Origin: Microbacterium mitrae
GTDB taxonomy: Bacteria; Actinomycetota; Actinomycetes; Actinomycetales; Microbacteriaceae
Length of the DNA stretch: 64,000 nt
NCBI RefSeq assembly: GCF_008017445.1
Contig: NZ_VRSW01000001.1
Span: forward strand, 62,001 to 126,000
Reading direction: 5' to 3'
A program made the translations under genes and the position numbers. The notes beneath the pieces are model-generated. The model worked only from the letters and a program-made list of their open reading frames with translations. It ran no database searches and had not been told where the DNA came from. This document shows, piece by piece, positions 1 to 9,500 of the stretch. Position 1 is the first letter of the stretch. Every line of letters starts with the position of its first letter.

Positions 1-599
1 GCGATGTTGACGCCGCAATGGCGTATGCGCGCCGCAACGGCGCCAAGCGCATCGTGCTCATGGGATGGTCGATGGGTGGAGCCATCGTGATGCAGGCCAT
101 GTTGCAGTCTCCGCACGCGGCGCTCATCGCCGGTGTCATTCTCGACTCACCGGTCGTCAACTGGCGTGATGTGCTGGCGTATCAGGCCGAGCTCAACCGG
201 GTGCCTGCGGCGATCGGAACACTCGCGGTCGCGGCACTGGAGACCCCGCTGGGCGCGAAGGTCGCCGGAGCGGAGGGAAAGATTCCGTTCAACGACATGA
301 ACATGCTGCAGCGTGCCGATGCGCTGCGGCTTCCGATGCTGATCTTGCACTCGGACGACGATGGTTTCGTGCCGTCTGACGCCTCACGCGCGTTGGCTGC
401 GGCGCGGCCTGATCTCGTCACGCTGGAGAGCTTCACCGTCGCGCGCCACACCAAACTGTGGAACTACGACGAGACGCGGTGGACCAACGCGATCACCGCC
501 TGGGCGCTGGCCCTGCAAAACGCGAGCCCCATGGTTCCGCTCGACGTCGTTGCCCGCGATGACGAAGAAGACCGCGTCACCGCCGAAGAATCAGACTGA
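1..599 (+). CDS. alpha/beta hydrolase, 3' part (5' end outside window)
   Basis: The frame is open from base 3 and continues upstream, so this is the C-terminal part (199 residues) of a serine hydrolase. The nucleophile elbow G-W-S-M-G-G has its Ser codon at 69-71. A later L-H-S-D-D-D-G-F-V-P stretch fits the catalytic acid loop and A-R-H-T-K-L-W-N supplies the His, so the triad looks complete. The last 25 residues are acidic. Substrate cannot be told. The stop overlaps the 3' end of the convergent sufE-like gene by 9 bases. Confidence 0.8.
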   Translation, partial: DVDAAMAYARRNGAKRIVLMGWSMGGAIVMQAMLQSPHAALIAGVILDSPVVNWRDVLAYQAELNRVPAAIGTLAVAALETPLGAKVAGAEGKIPFNDMNMLQRADALRLPMLILHSDDDGFVPSDASRALAAARPDLVTLESFTVARHTKLWNYDETRWTNAITAWALALQNASPMVPLDVVARDDEEDRVTAEESD

Positions 600-1034
600 C
601 GACTTCTTCTCGCGCACCTGACGCTTGGCGCGCATGAGCATGCCGGTCATGCCGCCGATGCGAAGCGCGGAGACCGCCTTCGTGAGGCCAATCGACTGCG
701 GGTAGTCATCGGGAATGGCGAGTACCTCATCGGCACTGAGACCGGTGAGCCCCTGTGCGAGGATGCTGGCGAAGCCGCGCGTGGTTGGCGCTTCTTTCGG
801 CGCCGTCGCGTGCATCGATACCACGTCGTTCTCATCGACATCAACGACGATGTACACCGGCGACTGGCATTCGATGACCCGTTCTTGAAGCTCCGGGTGC
901 CCCTCATACTTGGCCGGAATAGCCGGCAATTCGTTCGCAAACTCAAGAAGGAGCAGCAGGCGATCCTGCTGCTCCAACTCGAGGAAGTCTTCGCGGATGT
1001 CCGCGAGGGTCTGGGGGAGAGGTGAAGTGCTCAT
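591..1034 (-). CDS. sufE: SufE-like cysteine desulfuration / Fe-S assembly protein
   Basis: A 147-residue SufE-family protein. SufE accepts a persulfide from a cysteine desulfurase (SufS) and passes sulfur to Fe-S cluster assembly in the cytoplasm. The family pattern is visible: an N-terminal helix (L-A-D-I-R-E-D-F), then E-C-Q-S-P with the persulfide-carrying Cys at about residue 56, and a C-terminal G-L-T-x-x-V-S-x-x-R segment. I chose ATG 1034 because a GGGAG lies about 9 bases upstream; an in-frame ATG at 1043 is possible. It follows the sulfurtransferase gene by 23 bases, a pairing that suggests shared sulfur-relay duty, although no SufS or Suf scaffold gene lies nearby. Confidence 0.85.
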   Translation of the reverse strand: MSTSPLPQTLADIREDFLELEQQDRLLLLLEFANELPAIPAKYEGHPELQERVIECQSPVYIVVDVDENDVVSMHATAPKEAPTTRGFASILAQGLTGLSADEVLAIPDDYPQSIGLTKAVSALRIGGMTGMLMRAKRQVREKKSSV

Positions 1035-1057
1035 CCTCTCCATTCTCCCACGGCGCT

Positions 1058-1963
1058 TTAGCGGCGGACGGGAACCTCGCCGGGCTCCGTGCCGTCAACG
1101 ATCGGCACGCGCACGCTGCTGCCCCACTCGGTCCACGAGCCGTCGTAGTTACGAACGTCGTCGAATCCGAGCAGGTACTTGAGCGCGAACCAGGTGTGCG
1201 AGGAGCGCTCGCCGATGCGGCAGTACGCAACAATGCTGTCGCCGTCGTTCAGGCCAGCGCCGTCGCGGTACAGGGCGTCAAGCTCGACGCGTGACTTGAA
1301 GCCACCGTCCTCGTCAACGGCCTTCGACCACGGAACCGACTGTGCCGACGGAATGTGGCCCGCGCGCAGGGCGCCCTCTTCGGGGTAGGCAGGTGCCGTG
1401 GTGCGTTCGCCGGAGTATTCCTCGGGCGAACGCACATCGATGAGCGGGTTGCCGAGGTGAGCCAGAACGTCATCCTTGTAGGCGCGGATCACGCTGTCGT
1501 CGCGCTCGATAACCGGGTACTCGGTCGCCGCGCGCTCGGTGCGCTCGGTCGTGAGCGGGCGGCCCTCGGCGATCCACTTGTCGCGGCCGCCATCGAGCAG
1601 ACGCACATCTGCGTGGCCGAACAGCTCAAATACCCAGAGCGCGTACGCTGCCCACCAGTTGGTCTTGTCGCCGTAAATGACGACGGTGTCGTCGCGAGAG
1701 ATGCCCTTGCGGCTCAGCAGCTCGGCAAAGCCTTCACCGTCGACGTAGTCGCGGACGACGGGCTGGTTGAGCTCGGTGTGCCAGTCAACCTTCACGGCAC
1801 CGGGAATGTGCCCGACTTCGTACAGCAAGACGTCTTCATCGGATTCAACGACGACGAGGCCGGGCTGGCCGAGGCGCTCTTGAAGCCACTCGCCGGTCAC
1901 CAACTTCTCTGGGTGCGCGTACGCGGCGAACTTCTCGGAAGTTGTGTCGAACTCGATAGGCAC
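1058..1963 (-). CDS. sseA: sulfurtransferase (two rhodanese domains, SseA type)
   Basis: A 301-residue thiosulfate/3-mercaptopyruvate sulfurtransferase. It carries two rhodanese domains: an inactive N-terminal one (about 20-140) and a C-terminal one (about 160-290) holding the active loop C-R-I-G-E-R-S-S-H, Cys at about 248. The C-R-I-G-E-R-S loop is typical of the actinobacterial SseA/CysA group. The GTG start at 1963 follows GAGGAG by 5 bases and gives the usual family length; the frame stays open upstream but that part is non-coding. It transfers sulfane sulfur to a nucleophile such as cyanide or a protein thiol. It is transcribed with the sufE-like gene and divergently from the ZapE-like gene. 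Confidence 0.9.
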   Translation of the reverse strand: MPIEFDTTSEKFAAYAHPEKLVTGEWLQERLGQPGLVVVESDEDVLLYEVGHIPGAVKVDWHTELNQPVVRDYVDGEGFAELLSRKGISRDDTVVIYGDKTNWWAAYALWVFELFGHADVRLLDGGRDKWIAEGRPLTTERTERAATEYPVIERDDSVIRAYKDDVLAHLGNPLIDVRSPEEYSGERTTAPAYPEEGALRAGHIPSAQSVPWSKAVDEDGGFKSRVELDALYRDGAGLNDGDSIVAYCRIGERSSHTWFALKYLLGFDDVRNYDGSWTEWGSSVRVPIVDGTEPGEVPVRR

Positions 1964-2015
1964 GAGGACTCCTCGGGGTGAAAGGGGTGAAGTGTGGTTC
2001 AGAGACGGCGTAGGG

Positions 2016-2043
2016 TTGACACCGTGCCTTTCAAGCCTATGGC
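2016..2043 (+). promoter_or_regulatory. predicted promoter for the ZapE-like gene
   Basis: A perfect -35 hexamer TTGACA (2016-2021) is followed after 16 bases by TATGGC (2038-2043), about 48 bases before the ATG at 2092. On the opposite strand TTGAAA (2034-2029) and TACGCC (2012-2007), also 16 bases apart, could serve the sulfurtransferase, so the divergent promoters would overlap. The minus-strand one is weaker. Confidence 0.45.
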
Positions 2044-2091
2044 TCTGCGCTCGACGCGGCACGTTTTCGTAAAAGTTCGACACAGGAAACC

Positions 2092-3126
2092 ATGACCGCG
2101 AATGCAGCCCCGGTGGGCGTTGTCCATCTGACAGACCGTAATCCTCAGGTGAGTGGCGCCGACATGTTGGCGAGCCTCGTTCCGCCGCCGCAGTTTGACG
2201 GTGCGACGTTTGACACGTATCGGGTTGATCCTGCGTTCCCGTCACAGCAGGAGGCGAAAGATCTCCTCACGACGTTCGCCGTTGGTTCCGGCCCGATCAA
2301 GCGCGGCGGTTTGTTTTCTCGCAAGCCTAAAGAGCCCGAGATGAAGCCAGGCGTTTATCTCGATGGTGGGTTCGGTGTTGGTAAGACGCACCTGCTGGCG
2401 TCGATTTATCACTCGATGCCGGCGAGGCGAAAGTTCTTCGGATCGTTCATTGAGTACACCGCTATCGTCGGAGCGCTCGGTTACAAGAACACCGTCGAGC
2501 ACTTCTCAGGTGCCGGCCTGTTGTGCATTGATGAGTTCGAGCTCGACGATCCGGGCGACACCATGGTGATGACGCGCATGCTGGGGGAGTTGGTGCGCTC
2601 CGGAACCAAGTTGGCAGCCACCAGCAATACGCCTCCGAACGCGCTCGGCGAGGGGCGATTCGCCGCGCAAGACTTCTTGCGCGAGATTCACGCGATGAGC
2701 GACAGCTTTCAGACGATTCGCATCGACGGCACCGATTACCGCCAGCGTGCGCTCGATGGGCACGCGATCGCCCTGGGCGAGGCTGACTACGACACCCAGG
2801 TCGCGGAGTTCGCACAGGCCGGCGGTGCGTCAGACGATGCCTTCGACGACCTCATTCGTCACCTCGCGCTCGTGCACCCATCGCGGTACATCCGTCTCAT
2901 CGACGGCCTCAGCGCGGTGGGCTTGCGTGGCGTACACACGCTCACCGACCAGAGCGAAGCCCTTCGTTTCGTGGCTTTCGTAGACCGTGTTTATGACGCA
3001 CAGATTCCGATGCGCGCGACCGGCACTCCGCTCGACCAGGTGTTTAGCGAAGAGATGCTCGGCGGTGGCTACCGCAAGAAGTACCTCCGCGCGATTTCGC
3101 GTCTTAACGCGCAGACGCACTCTTAA
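2092..3126 (+). CDS. zapE: AFG1/ZapE-family P-loop ATPase
   Basis: A 344-residue cytosolic AAA+-like ATPase of the AFG1/ZapE family. Walker [10 protein letters not shown] lies at about 92-100 and Walker B L-L-C-I-D-E-F-E at about 142-149, both with family-specific context ([10 protein letters not shown]; the E-F-E-L-D-D-P-G-D loop). The start ATG has AGGAAA 3 bases upstream. In proteobacteria ZapE acts on FtsZ rings at constriction, and in mitochondria AFG1 assists membrane protein quality control; the role in actinobacteria is not established, so the symbol only marks the family. It stands alone and a separate promoter precedes it. Confidence 0.85.
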   Translation: MTANAAPVGVVHLTDRNPQVSGADMLASLVPPPQFDGATFDTYRVDPAFPSQQEAKDLLTTFAVGSGPIKRGGLFSRKPKEPEMKPGVYLDGGFGVGKTHLLASIYHSMPARRKFFGSFIEYTAIVGALGYKNTVEHFSGAGLLCIDEFELDDPGDTMVMTRMLGELVRSGTKLAATSNTPPNALGEGRFAAQDFLREIHAMSDSFQTIRIDGTDYRQRALDGHAIALGEADYDTQVAEFAQAGGASDDAFDDLIRHLALVHPSRYIRLIDGLSAVGLRGVHTLTDQSEALRFVAFVDRVYDAQIPMRATGTPLDQVFSEEMLGGGYRKKYLRAISRLNAQTHS

Positions 3127-3231
3127 CTCTTCAGCCCGGGGGCCCGGTTCCGCTCTCCCTGCACTTCAGTAGGGGATGCGAGCCAGGCTTTCGGCTTTTC
3201 GAAACAGGTTGTTAACAGACGGCGCCGACGC

Positions 3232-3247
3232 GTAATCGACGCGAAAC
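3232..3247 (+). promoter_or_regulatory. GlnR-box-like site upstream of the ammonium channel
   Basis: GTAAT, six bases, GAAAC matches the actinobacterial GlnR half-box pattern (gTnAc-n6-GaAAc). Further GAAAC boxes lie at 3201-3205 and 3266-3270, so the 217-base gap before the gene contains three GAAAC elements. The spacing to the third box is 23 rather than 22 bases and the intervening GTnAC is poor, so this is only a candidate nitrogen-control region. Confidence 0.3.
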
Positions 3248-3343
3248 ACAACATGATCGTTTCTCGAAACTCACGACCGTGACACTGGGCTCACCCGGTT
3301 GAAGTTCACATCAATCCGGGACCCTAACGGATTGAGGAACGAC

Positions 3344-4570
3344 ATGGACAGTGGAAACCTCGCTTGGGCGGTGACCGCAACCGCACTCGTGCTTGTGATG
3401 ACCCCGGGCGTTGCATTCTTTTACGGCGGCCTCGTCAAAGCGAAGAGCGTCATCAGCATGATGATGATGAGCTTTGGCGCGATCGCGCTGGTCGCGGTGC
3501 TGTGGATTCTCTACGGCGCCAACATGAGCGTTGTCGAGAACCCGACAGACTTTGCCGGCAACCCGTTCAGTGACTTTGGGCTGGCAAACGCGTCAAGCGA
3601 TCAGCTCGTTGGGATCGCGTACGGCGCGACGTTCGCCATCATCTCCGTTGCTCTGATCTCGGGTGCCATCGCCGACCGCGCAAAGTTCGGTTCGTGGATG
3701 ATCTTCGTCGGCGTTTGGGCGACGCTCGTCTACTTCCCGGTCGCCGCGTGGGTATGGGGTGGTGGCTGGGCATTCTCGCTCGGCGAGTTCTTCGGCTTCG
3801 ACACCACCACGATTGACTACGCCGGTGGCACCGCGGTTCACATTAACGCCGGTGCAGCGGCCCTCGCCCTCGCCATCGTGCTGGGCAAGCGCCTGGGCTT
3901 TCAGAAAGGCATTCAGAAGCCGCACAACGTGCCGCTCGTTCTTCTTGGCGCTGCGCTGCTGTGGTTCGGCTGGTTCGGTTTTAACGCGGGCGCTGAGGGC
4001 ACGTTCGGTCTGCTGGGTACCGAAGACAGCCGGGTCGGGCTCATCGTCATCAACACGCTGGGTGCGACGGCAGCCGCGATCGTCGGCTGGCTCGTGATCG
4101 AAAAGATCAAGGTCGGCAAGCCCACCTCGGTCGGCGCTGTCTCGGGGGCGGTTGCGGGGCTCGTGGCGATCACGCCGGCGTGTGCTGACCTGGCGCCGGG
4201 CTGGGCGCTCGTGCTCGGTCTGATCACCGGTGCCGTGTGCTGCTTCGCGGTTGAGCTTAAGTGGAAGCTCGGCTACGACGACTCGCTGGACGTCGTGGGA
4301 ATCCACCTCGTTGGCGGCCTCATCGGAACCATTTCTATCGGCTTCTTCGGCACGAACGTCGGCCTGCTGACGGGTGGTGACGCATCGCAGCTCGTGCTGC
4401 AGGTGCTGTCGTCGCTGGGCGTGCTCATCTACTCCTTCGTCGTCGCCTACGTGATTGGTCTGATCATTGAAAAGACGATGGGATTCCGCATCAAGAACGA
4501 GGACGAACTCGCCGGCGTGGACACCGCCGTCCACGGCGAAGAGGGATACCTCATGGAGGAGCGCGTCTAA
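3344..4570 (+). CDS. amt: ammonium channel Amt
   Basis: A 408-residue Amt/Mep/Rh channel that moves ammonium/ammonia across the cell membrane for nitrogen assimilation. About eleven hydrophobic segments are visible. The pore twin histidines are present in G-T-A-V-H-I-N-A-G (about residue 168) and V-G-I-H-L-V-G-G. The N-terminal stretch running into A-F-F-Y-G-G-L-V is the normal family start, which decides for ATG 3344 (AGGA 6 bases upstream) rather than the longer frame from 3299. No glnK or glnD follows, unlike many amt operons; a hairpin terminator ends the unit. Nitrogen control is suggested only by GlnR-like boxes upstream. Confidence 0.95.
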   Translation: MDSGNLAWAVTATALVLVMTPGVAFFYGGLVKAKSVISMMMMSFGAIALVAVLWILYGANMSVVENPTDFAGNPFSDFGLANASSDQLVGIAYGATFAIISVALISGAIADRAKFGSWMIFVGVWATLVYFPVAAWVWGGGWAFSLGEFFGFDTTTIDYAGGTAVHINAGAAALALAIVLGKRLGFQKGIQKPHNVPLVLLGAALLWFGWFGFNAGAEGTFGLLGTEDSRVGLIVINTLGATAAAIVGWLVIEKIKVGKPTSVGAVSGAVAGLVAITPACADLAPGWALVLGLITGAVCCFAVELKWKLGYDDSLDVVGIHLVGGLIGTISIGFFGTNVGLLTGGDASQLVLQVLSSLGVLIYSFVVAYVIGLIIEKTMGFRIKNEDELAGVDTAVHGEEGYLMEERV

Positions 4571-4582
4571 GCGAACCTCAAT

Positions 4583-4618
4583 CCACAGGGGGTGCCGGCA
4601 AAGCGGCGCCCCCTGTGG
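4583..4618 (+). terminator. hairpin terminator after amt
   Basis: A 14-base stem CCACAGGGGGTGCC / GGCGCCCCCTGTGG with one G-U type pair and an 8-base loop. No U tract follows, as is common for actinobacterial terminators. Confidence 0.7.
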
Positions 4619-4624
4619 CGTGGG

Positions 4625-4630
4625 TACAGT
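4625..4630 (+). promoter_or_regulatory. -10 element, leaderless start of PemK-like gene
   Basis: TACAGT ends exactly 6 bases before GTG 4637, and there is no Shine-Dalgarno sequence. The spacing puts transcription start at or next to the start codon. Confidence 0.5.
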
Positions 4631-4636
4631 AGTCAG

Positions 4637-5305
4637 GTGGCGAATAACACCGGCTGGATCCGACAACTCATCGAAATGCTCCTTCGACTGCTGACGTCGT
4701 CGAAGTCGAGCGGAACCAGTGGATCGGCTGGCGGCACGTCACGACCTCAGGGCGGTGCGGGTAGCGCCAAGCTCAAGCCGCAGCCGCACAAGAAACCGAA
4801 GAAGCCGTCGGGCGGAACCACGTCGTCGGCTGCCGGAAGCAAGTCACCATCGCGTGGTGGCGACGACATCAGTGTTGGGCAGCTGGACGACTCCCGCACG
4901 ATCGAAATCGCGCCGCCTGCGAAGGGCAAGCTGACGATCAGCTACGACCCGTCAACCGACAATGACCCGGATGCTGGCGAGATCATCTGGACGTGGGTGC
5001 CCTACGAAGAGAACGACGGCCGCGGCAAGGACCGACCCGTGCTGATCATCGGCCGTCAGAACCGTGACCGGGTGTACGCCGTGCGCCTTACCAGCAAGTC
5101 GCACGATGGTGACCGCGACTACCTCTCGATTGGTTCGGGGGCCTGGGATCCGCAGGGGCGGCCGAGCTGGGTCGACATCGACCAGGTCTACAGCGTGCAT
5201 CACGACGGGATGCGACGCGAAGCCGCGGCCCTCGATCTCAAGCGGTTTGCCGTGGTCGCAGACGCCCTCGTGCGTCGCTACGGCTGGGCGGTCGCCGGTA
5301 AGTAG
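4637..5305 (+). CDS. PemK/MazF-like protein with low-complexity N-terminal region
   Basis: A 222-residue protein. Residues 1-20 (M-A-N-N-T-G-W-I-R-Q-L-I...) form a short amphipathic helix; residues 21-85 are Ser/Gly/Lys/Pro-rich low complexity; the last 130 residues resemble the PemK/MazF fold, with G-E-I-I-W-T-W-V-P-Y, then D-R-P-V-L-I-I-G and a terminal helix. Classical members are mRNA interferases, but many actinobacteria carry a single chromosomal copy without an antitoxin and its activity is unknown. No antitoxin-like gene is adjacent. GTG 4637 was chosen because of the leaderless -10 element; the upstream frame overlaps the amt terminator. Confidence 0.65.
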   Translation: MANNTGWIRQLIEMLLRLLTSSKSSGTSGSAGGTSRPQGGAGSAKLKPQPHKKPKKPSGGTTSSAAGSKSPSRGGDDISVGQLDDSRTIEIAPPAKGKLTISYDPSTDNDPDAGEIIWTWVPYEENDGRGKDRPVLIIGRQNRDRVYAVRLTSKSHDGDRDYLSIGSGAWDPQGRPSWVDIDQVYSVHHDGMRREAAALDLKRFAVVADALVRRYGWAVAGK

Positions 5306-5353
5306 CTTCACGCACGGCGGGTAGGCTAGATAGGTTGTTGATCGGAGCCTGAA

Positions 5354-6331
5354 ATCAATCCTCGCCCTGCCATCGCGATCCCCGTACGCGGCGTTGTTGT
5401 ATCCGTTATCGCATCGATTCTGTTTGGCGCGGTTGCTCTCCTCGGCGCACGCCTCGATGGCTTCACGTCAGAAGAAGTGACGGCTTGGCGCGTTGTCTTT
5501 ATCGTGCTGGCGTTGGCGGCGGTGCATATCCCGCGTAGCCAGCGCCGCGAGTTTGTCGCCGACGCGAAACGCATCGTGACCAGCGCGACCCGCATCCTTG
5601 TCTTGCTGGTCTGCACCACGATCATGTGGTTTCAACTCTGGGTCTTTATGTGGGGAAGCGCCAACGGGCGCTCCCAAGATGTCGCGATGGGGTACTTTCT
5701 GCTGCCACTCGTCATGGTGCTCGTCGGACGCGTGCTGTTTCGCGACGCCATGTCGCCGTGGCAGCGCGCCGCGGTTATTGCGGCTGCGGTCGGCGTGCTG
5801 GCGCAGCTGGTGTCGACGCGCTCGGTGGGCTGGCCGGTGCTGCTGATCGCGGGGCTCTACCCGGTGTACTTCGCGCTGCGTCGTTGGTTTGACATGGACA
5901 CGAAGCACGTCTTTCTCATGGAAGCCTTACTGCTGCTGATTCCCGCAGCGTTCTTCATCGGAACCGGTGCTTTCGTCACGGGGACGGCGCCGGCATCAAC
6001 ACCCACGCTTCTCGTCGTCGTGGGGCTGAGCGGTATCGCGATGACGCTGTACATTATGGCCTCGACGTGGCTACCGCTCGGACTATTCGGGCTTCTCAGC
6101 TACCTGGAGCCGGTGCTGCTGTTGGCGGCCGCCGTTGCTCTCGGCTATGCCCTAGGCCTGACAGATATTTTTGTATACGGCCCGATTCTGGTTGCGCTGG
6201 TGTTTCTCATTGTTGGGGGAGCGCGAGCCAAGCGCGGTGAGCCTGTCACGATCAGCGGCCAAGCGGTGCTGACAACGACTGGCACGGTACCGATCGTGTT
6301 GCCCACGGCGGCCGAACTCAACGCGAAGTAG
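5354..6331 (+). CDS. RarD/EamA-family (DMT) transporter with apparent non-canonical start
   Basis: A membrane protein of the EamA drug/metabolite transporter superfamily, RarD-like subgroup, with about ten hydrophobic segments. Family landmarks: T-S-E-E-V-T-A-W-R after the first segment and G-Y-F-L-L-P-L-V in the middle. The first canonical start codon in frame is GTG 5477, but this removes the first membrane segment (G-V-V-V-S-V-I-A-S-I-L-F-G at 5390-5428), which is clearly in frame upstream. Between the in-frame TGA at 5339 and 5477 there is no ATG, GTG or TTG. GGAG at 5344-5347 sits 6 bases before ATC 5354, so I place the start there provisionally, giving 325 residues. A sequence error or a mutated ATG is the alternative. 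Substrate unknown. Confidence 0.7.
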   Translation: MNPRPAIAIPVRGVVVSVIASILFGAVALLGARLDGFTSEEVTAWRVVFIVLALAAVHIPRSQRREFVADAKRIVTSATRILVLLVCTTIMWFQLWVFMWGSANGRSQDVAMGYFLLPLVMVLVGRVLFRDAMSPWQRAAVIAAAVGVLAQLVSTRSVGWPVLLIAGLYPVYFALRRWFDMDTKHVFLMEALLLLIPAAFFIGTGAFVTGTAPASTPTLLVVVGLSGIAMTLYIMASTWLPLGLFGLLSYLEPVLLLAAAVALGYALGLTDIFVYGPILVALVFLIVGGARAKRGEPVTISGQAVLTTTGTVPIVLPTAAELNAK

Positions 6332-6456
6332 GGTTGACTGTGTAGAAAGTTGCCTGGCACGGCAATCGCGATCGCGTGAAATTACTGGTGTCAGTGCATT
6401 AAACGCGGCGGTCATCGTTTGACTGGTTCGCATTTTGCGTGTTGAATCAAAATAAG

Positions 6457-6486
6457 TTGAATTTTGTCTGCAAGTTTTGATAGCCC
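6457..6486 (+). promoter_or_regulatory. possible promoter of the giant surface-protein gene
   Basis: TTGAAT (6457-6462), 18 bases, TAGCCC (6481-6486) lies 39 bases before the ATG. The region is visibly richer in A+T than its surroundings, and an eight-base near-repeat GTTGAATC / GTTGAATT occurs at 6441-6448 and 6456-6463. Confidence 0.3.
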
Positions 6487-6524
6487 TAACGCGCACGATC
6501 TGCGCTCCGTGTGGGAGTTTATAA

Positions 6525-9500
6525 ATGTCTGTTGCCGGTTTGCCTCCCAAACCGTCCAAGTTTAAAAAGCGAACGAAGTCATTCGGGTTGACGCGAACGC
6601 CAGCCATCACCGCGATCTTCGTTCTTATTGCAAGCCTTTTGGCGGTGCAACCCGCCCAGGCAGCGGTTCCGACGCCGCCAGCGGGCGGCTTCGCTAACGC
6701 GATCGATACGACGGTCTCGGCGACAGACGTTCTTGCTGGTGGGAAGAGTTCGGTCTCGGTCTCGGGCAAGAACGCCAATGCCACGCCTGACCTATACAAC
6801 GGCAGTGTCGTTGTGATACTTCCGCACGGCGTGACGTACGACGCGGGCTCCACGAGCCCGCCGGATGCGGGCGCTCCGCAGATTCTGGAGTGGATTCCGG
6901 ATCCCGCCTTCCCCGACCAGAAGGCTCAGGTATTGGTGTGGCCGAACGTGGCCGACCTGCCGACGGGGTCGAGTATCGACATTGATTTCACGGTCACGCC
7001 CTTCAACCATCGCTACCCGGTCGGATCGACGATCCAGATCGGCGGCGGCCTGTACGCCAACTCCGATGAGCGTCGAGTGCCGCGGGTCACGATTGATGCC
7101 AACGGCCAGCCCGTCGTGAGCCGCGCTGACGCCGGTGGCTCGCAAGAGACCACCGCTTCGGTATTGCCGATCGAGCTCAAGAAGAGCGAGAAAGACCCGG
7201 AGCTTGAGGTCTATCGTGGCCCCGCGAATGCTGCGGAGTACGAACTGACAGTTACCGCCGCTACCGCTGCGGGCACCGACGATGTCGTCGTCGTTGACCT
7301 TCTGCCCGCCGACTTCCAGCTCGTTGAGTGCGCCTCGGGCGATTTCCCGTGCACCTCGCGCATCGTCGAAGTCGACGGCGAAGTCTTCACCGAACTCACG
7401 TGGAATCTGGAACGTGTGGGCGCGGGCGAGATCGTTACGCTCAACTACACCGCGTTTATTGGCCTGAACCAGATCACCGCGCCCGGTGGCGTTGCGAATG
7501 GCGCCCCGACCCGCCCCGCTATCGCGGGCGATGCCGTCAAGAACACCGCGACCACAACCGGTGTCTACTCCGGCGCCGTGGCCGGTGAAACGCCCAGGGA
7601 AGTGACGGTTACTGACTCCGAAACGGTCACCGTGCTCGACACCGGTGTGGTGAAGAGCGTGAATGTCAACGAGTTCGTTGTCGGTGGTATCGCTACCTAC
7701 TCGCTGAGCGTGCGTTCGAGCGAGTACGTTGACTCGTCTGAGATCGTGCTGGTCGACCGTCTGCCCGACGGGCTCTGCCCGCTCCTGCCTGCGGGGGTTT
7801 CCGGGATCCTGCCGACCGACTGCCCCAAGACGGTGGGCGTTGTCACGGGCGGAACCATGACGAGCGCCGTGGACAACGGTGATGATACGTTCACAATCAC
7901 GTTTGATGTGGCCGACTTGGCCGCGGATGAAGACGTTGTGGTGACCTACCAGGCGTTCATGCGTGACCGCTACTCGAACGGTTTCAGCACCTCGGCTGGC
8001 GACACGTTCCCGAGCACGGTGGAGCTGACGGGCGTCACTGACCCCGCTACCGGCAACACCGTCGACCAGGACTCGCGCGATGTGGAGAATGGTTCCTCGG
8101 CATCTCTCGCGACGAGCGGTGCGGGTATCACCAAGACGGTATGGTCAAACCCCGGCCGTCAGCAGATCGAGTCTGTCGACGGCGCGAGCACAAGTTGCGC
8201 GGTCGCTCCTCCCGGCGAATTCGTGGGCGAAAACGGACCGCTCCTGCAGCTCGGTGATCTGGTGTGCTTCCGAATCAAGGTCGACTACCCGACCAGAGTC
8301 GCAACGCGAAACGCGGTCATTACGGACTTTCTCCCCGATGGTGCAGAAATGGTTTCGTGGGCCGTCGGCCCCGGAAACAACGTCGCGAATGTGACCCCGA
8401 TTCCTAACAGGGACGCGTGGATCACGGGTGCTCGCGCCCCTGGTGACACGACGGGCCCGTTCTTCACGCCACTGGGCAGTGTCCTGGTGCTCGACGTTCT
8501 GATGAGAGTTACGTCCGTCCCCACCGACGGTGACGTTGACCTGACCGGCAACCTCGCAAAGCTTCGTTACACCGACGGTGCGGGCAATACGATCGCCGCC
8601 CGCGACGACGTCGACATATCGCTGGCTCCGCCGCCCCCGCTTGCGCTCGACAAGAAGGTCAATGGCCAGGAGGCGTTGACGCCCGTGGTCGAGGGACAAC
8701 AGCTCAACTACACGCTCGCGATCACCAACAACGGCACCACCGCGGTCAACGAAGTTGAGGTGTGGGACGTACTCCCGACCGCCTTCGCGTGTGACGACCT
8801 CATCGTTCCGGCCAATGCAACGTGCGCCGACGGACGAATCACCTGGACGCTGAGTGGTGCGAGCCTGGGCCCTGACCAGCTGTTCACTGCAGGGGAGACC
8901 CTCACCTTGGCGTACACGGTGACGGTTCCGACGCCGTCGTCTATCGGATCAACGCACCAGAACCAGGCTGCGGTCACGCGCTACGAAGTCCCGACGACCG
9001 ACGGCACAACCGATGGTTCCGTGACCTTCTACCCGGAGAACCCGGTCAGTGCTTACCCGAACGAAGACAAAAATGCACCTCAAGCTGCGGACACTGCCCA
9101 TGTAACCCTGCCGGGTGTTGGCGTCGCGAAGACCGTGGTTAAGACGAGCCGCGATGAAAGCGGCAATAACCTGACCGGCCAGGCCACGATTGGCGAAACG
9201 GTTACGTACCAGTATTCGGTGACGGTTCCCGGCAAGACGAGCGTCTTCCGTGGCATCCTGTCCGACACCTTCGCGCAGCCGTCGCAGATGACGATTCTTT
9301 CGGCGACCGCGTCGGCCCAGAATGTGCCCGGCTTCGTTGCCGTGCCTTCTGGCTCGTGCACGAATGACGATGACGCTTTCACGCTGTGTTCGAACACGGG
9401 GGCCCTAGCATTCCCGGTGACGTGGACGAATGAGTCGGCGGACCCCGCCGTCTTTACGGTGTTTGTCGAAGCGCGAGTCACCGACATCAACGCAAACCGC

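Noticed and set aside
3593..4666. 357-codon open frame antisense to amt
   Set aside because: Arg/His/Asp-rich translation typical of the complement of a GC-rich gene; the plus strand encodes a textbook Amt protein.
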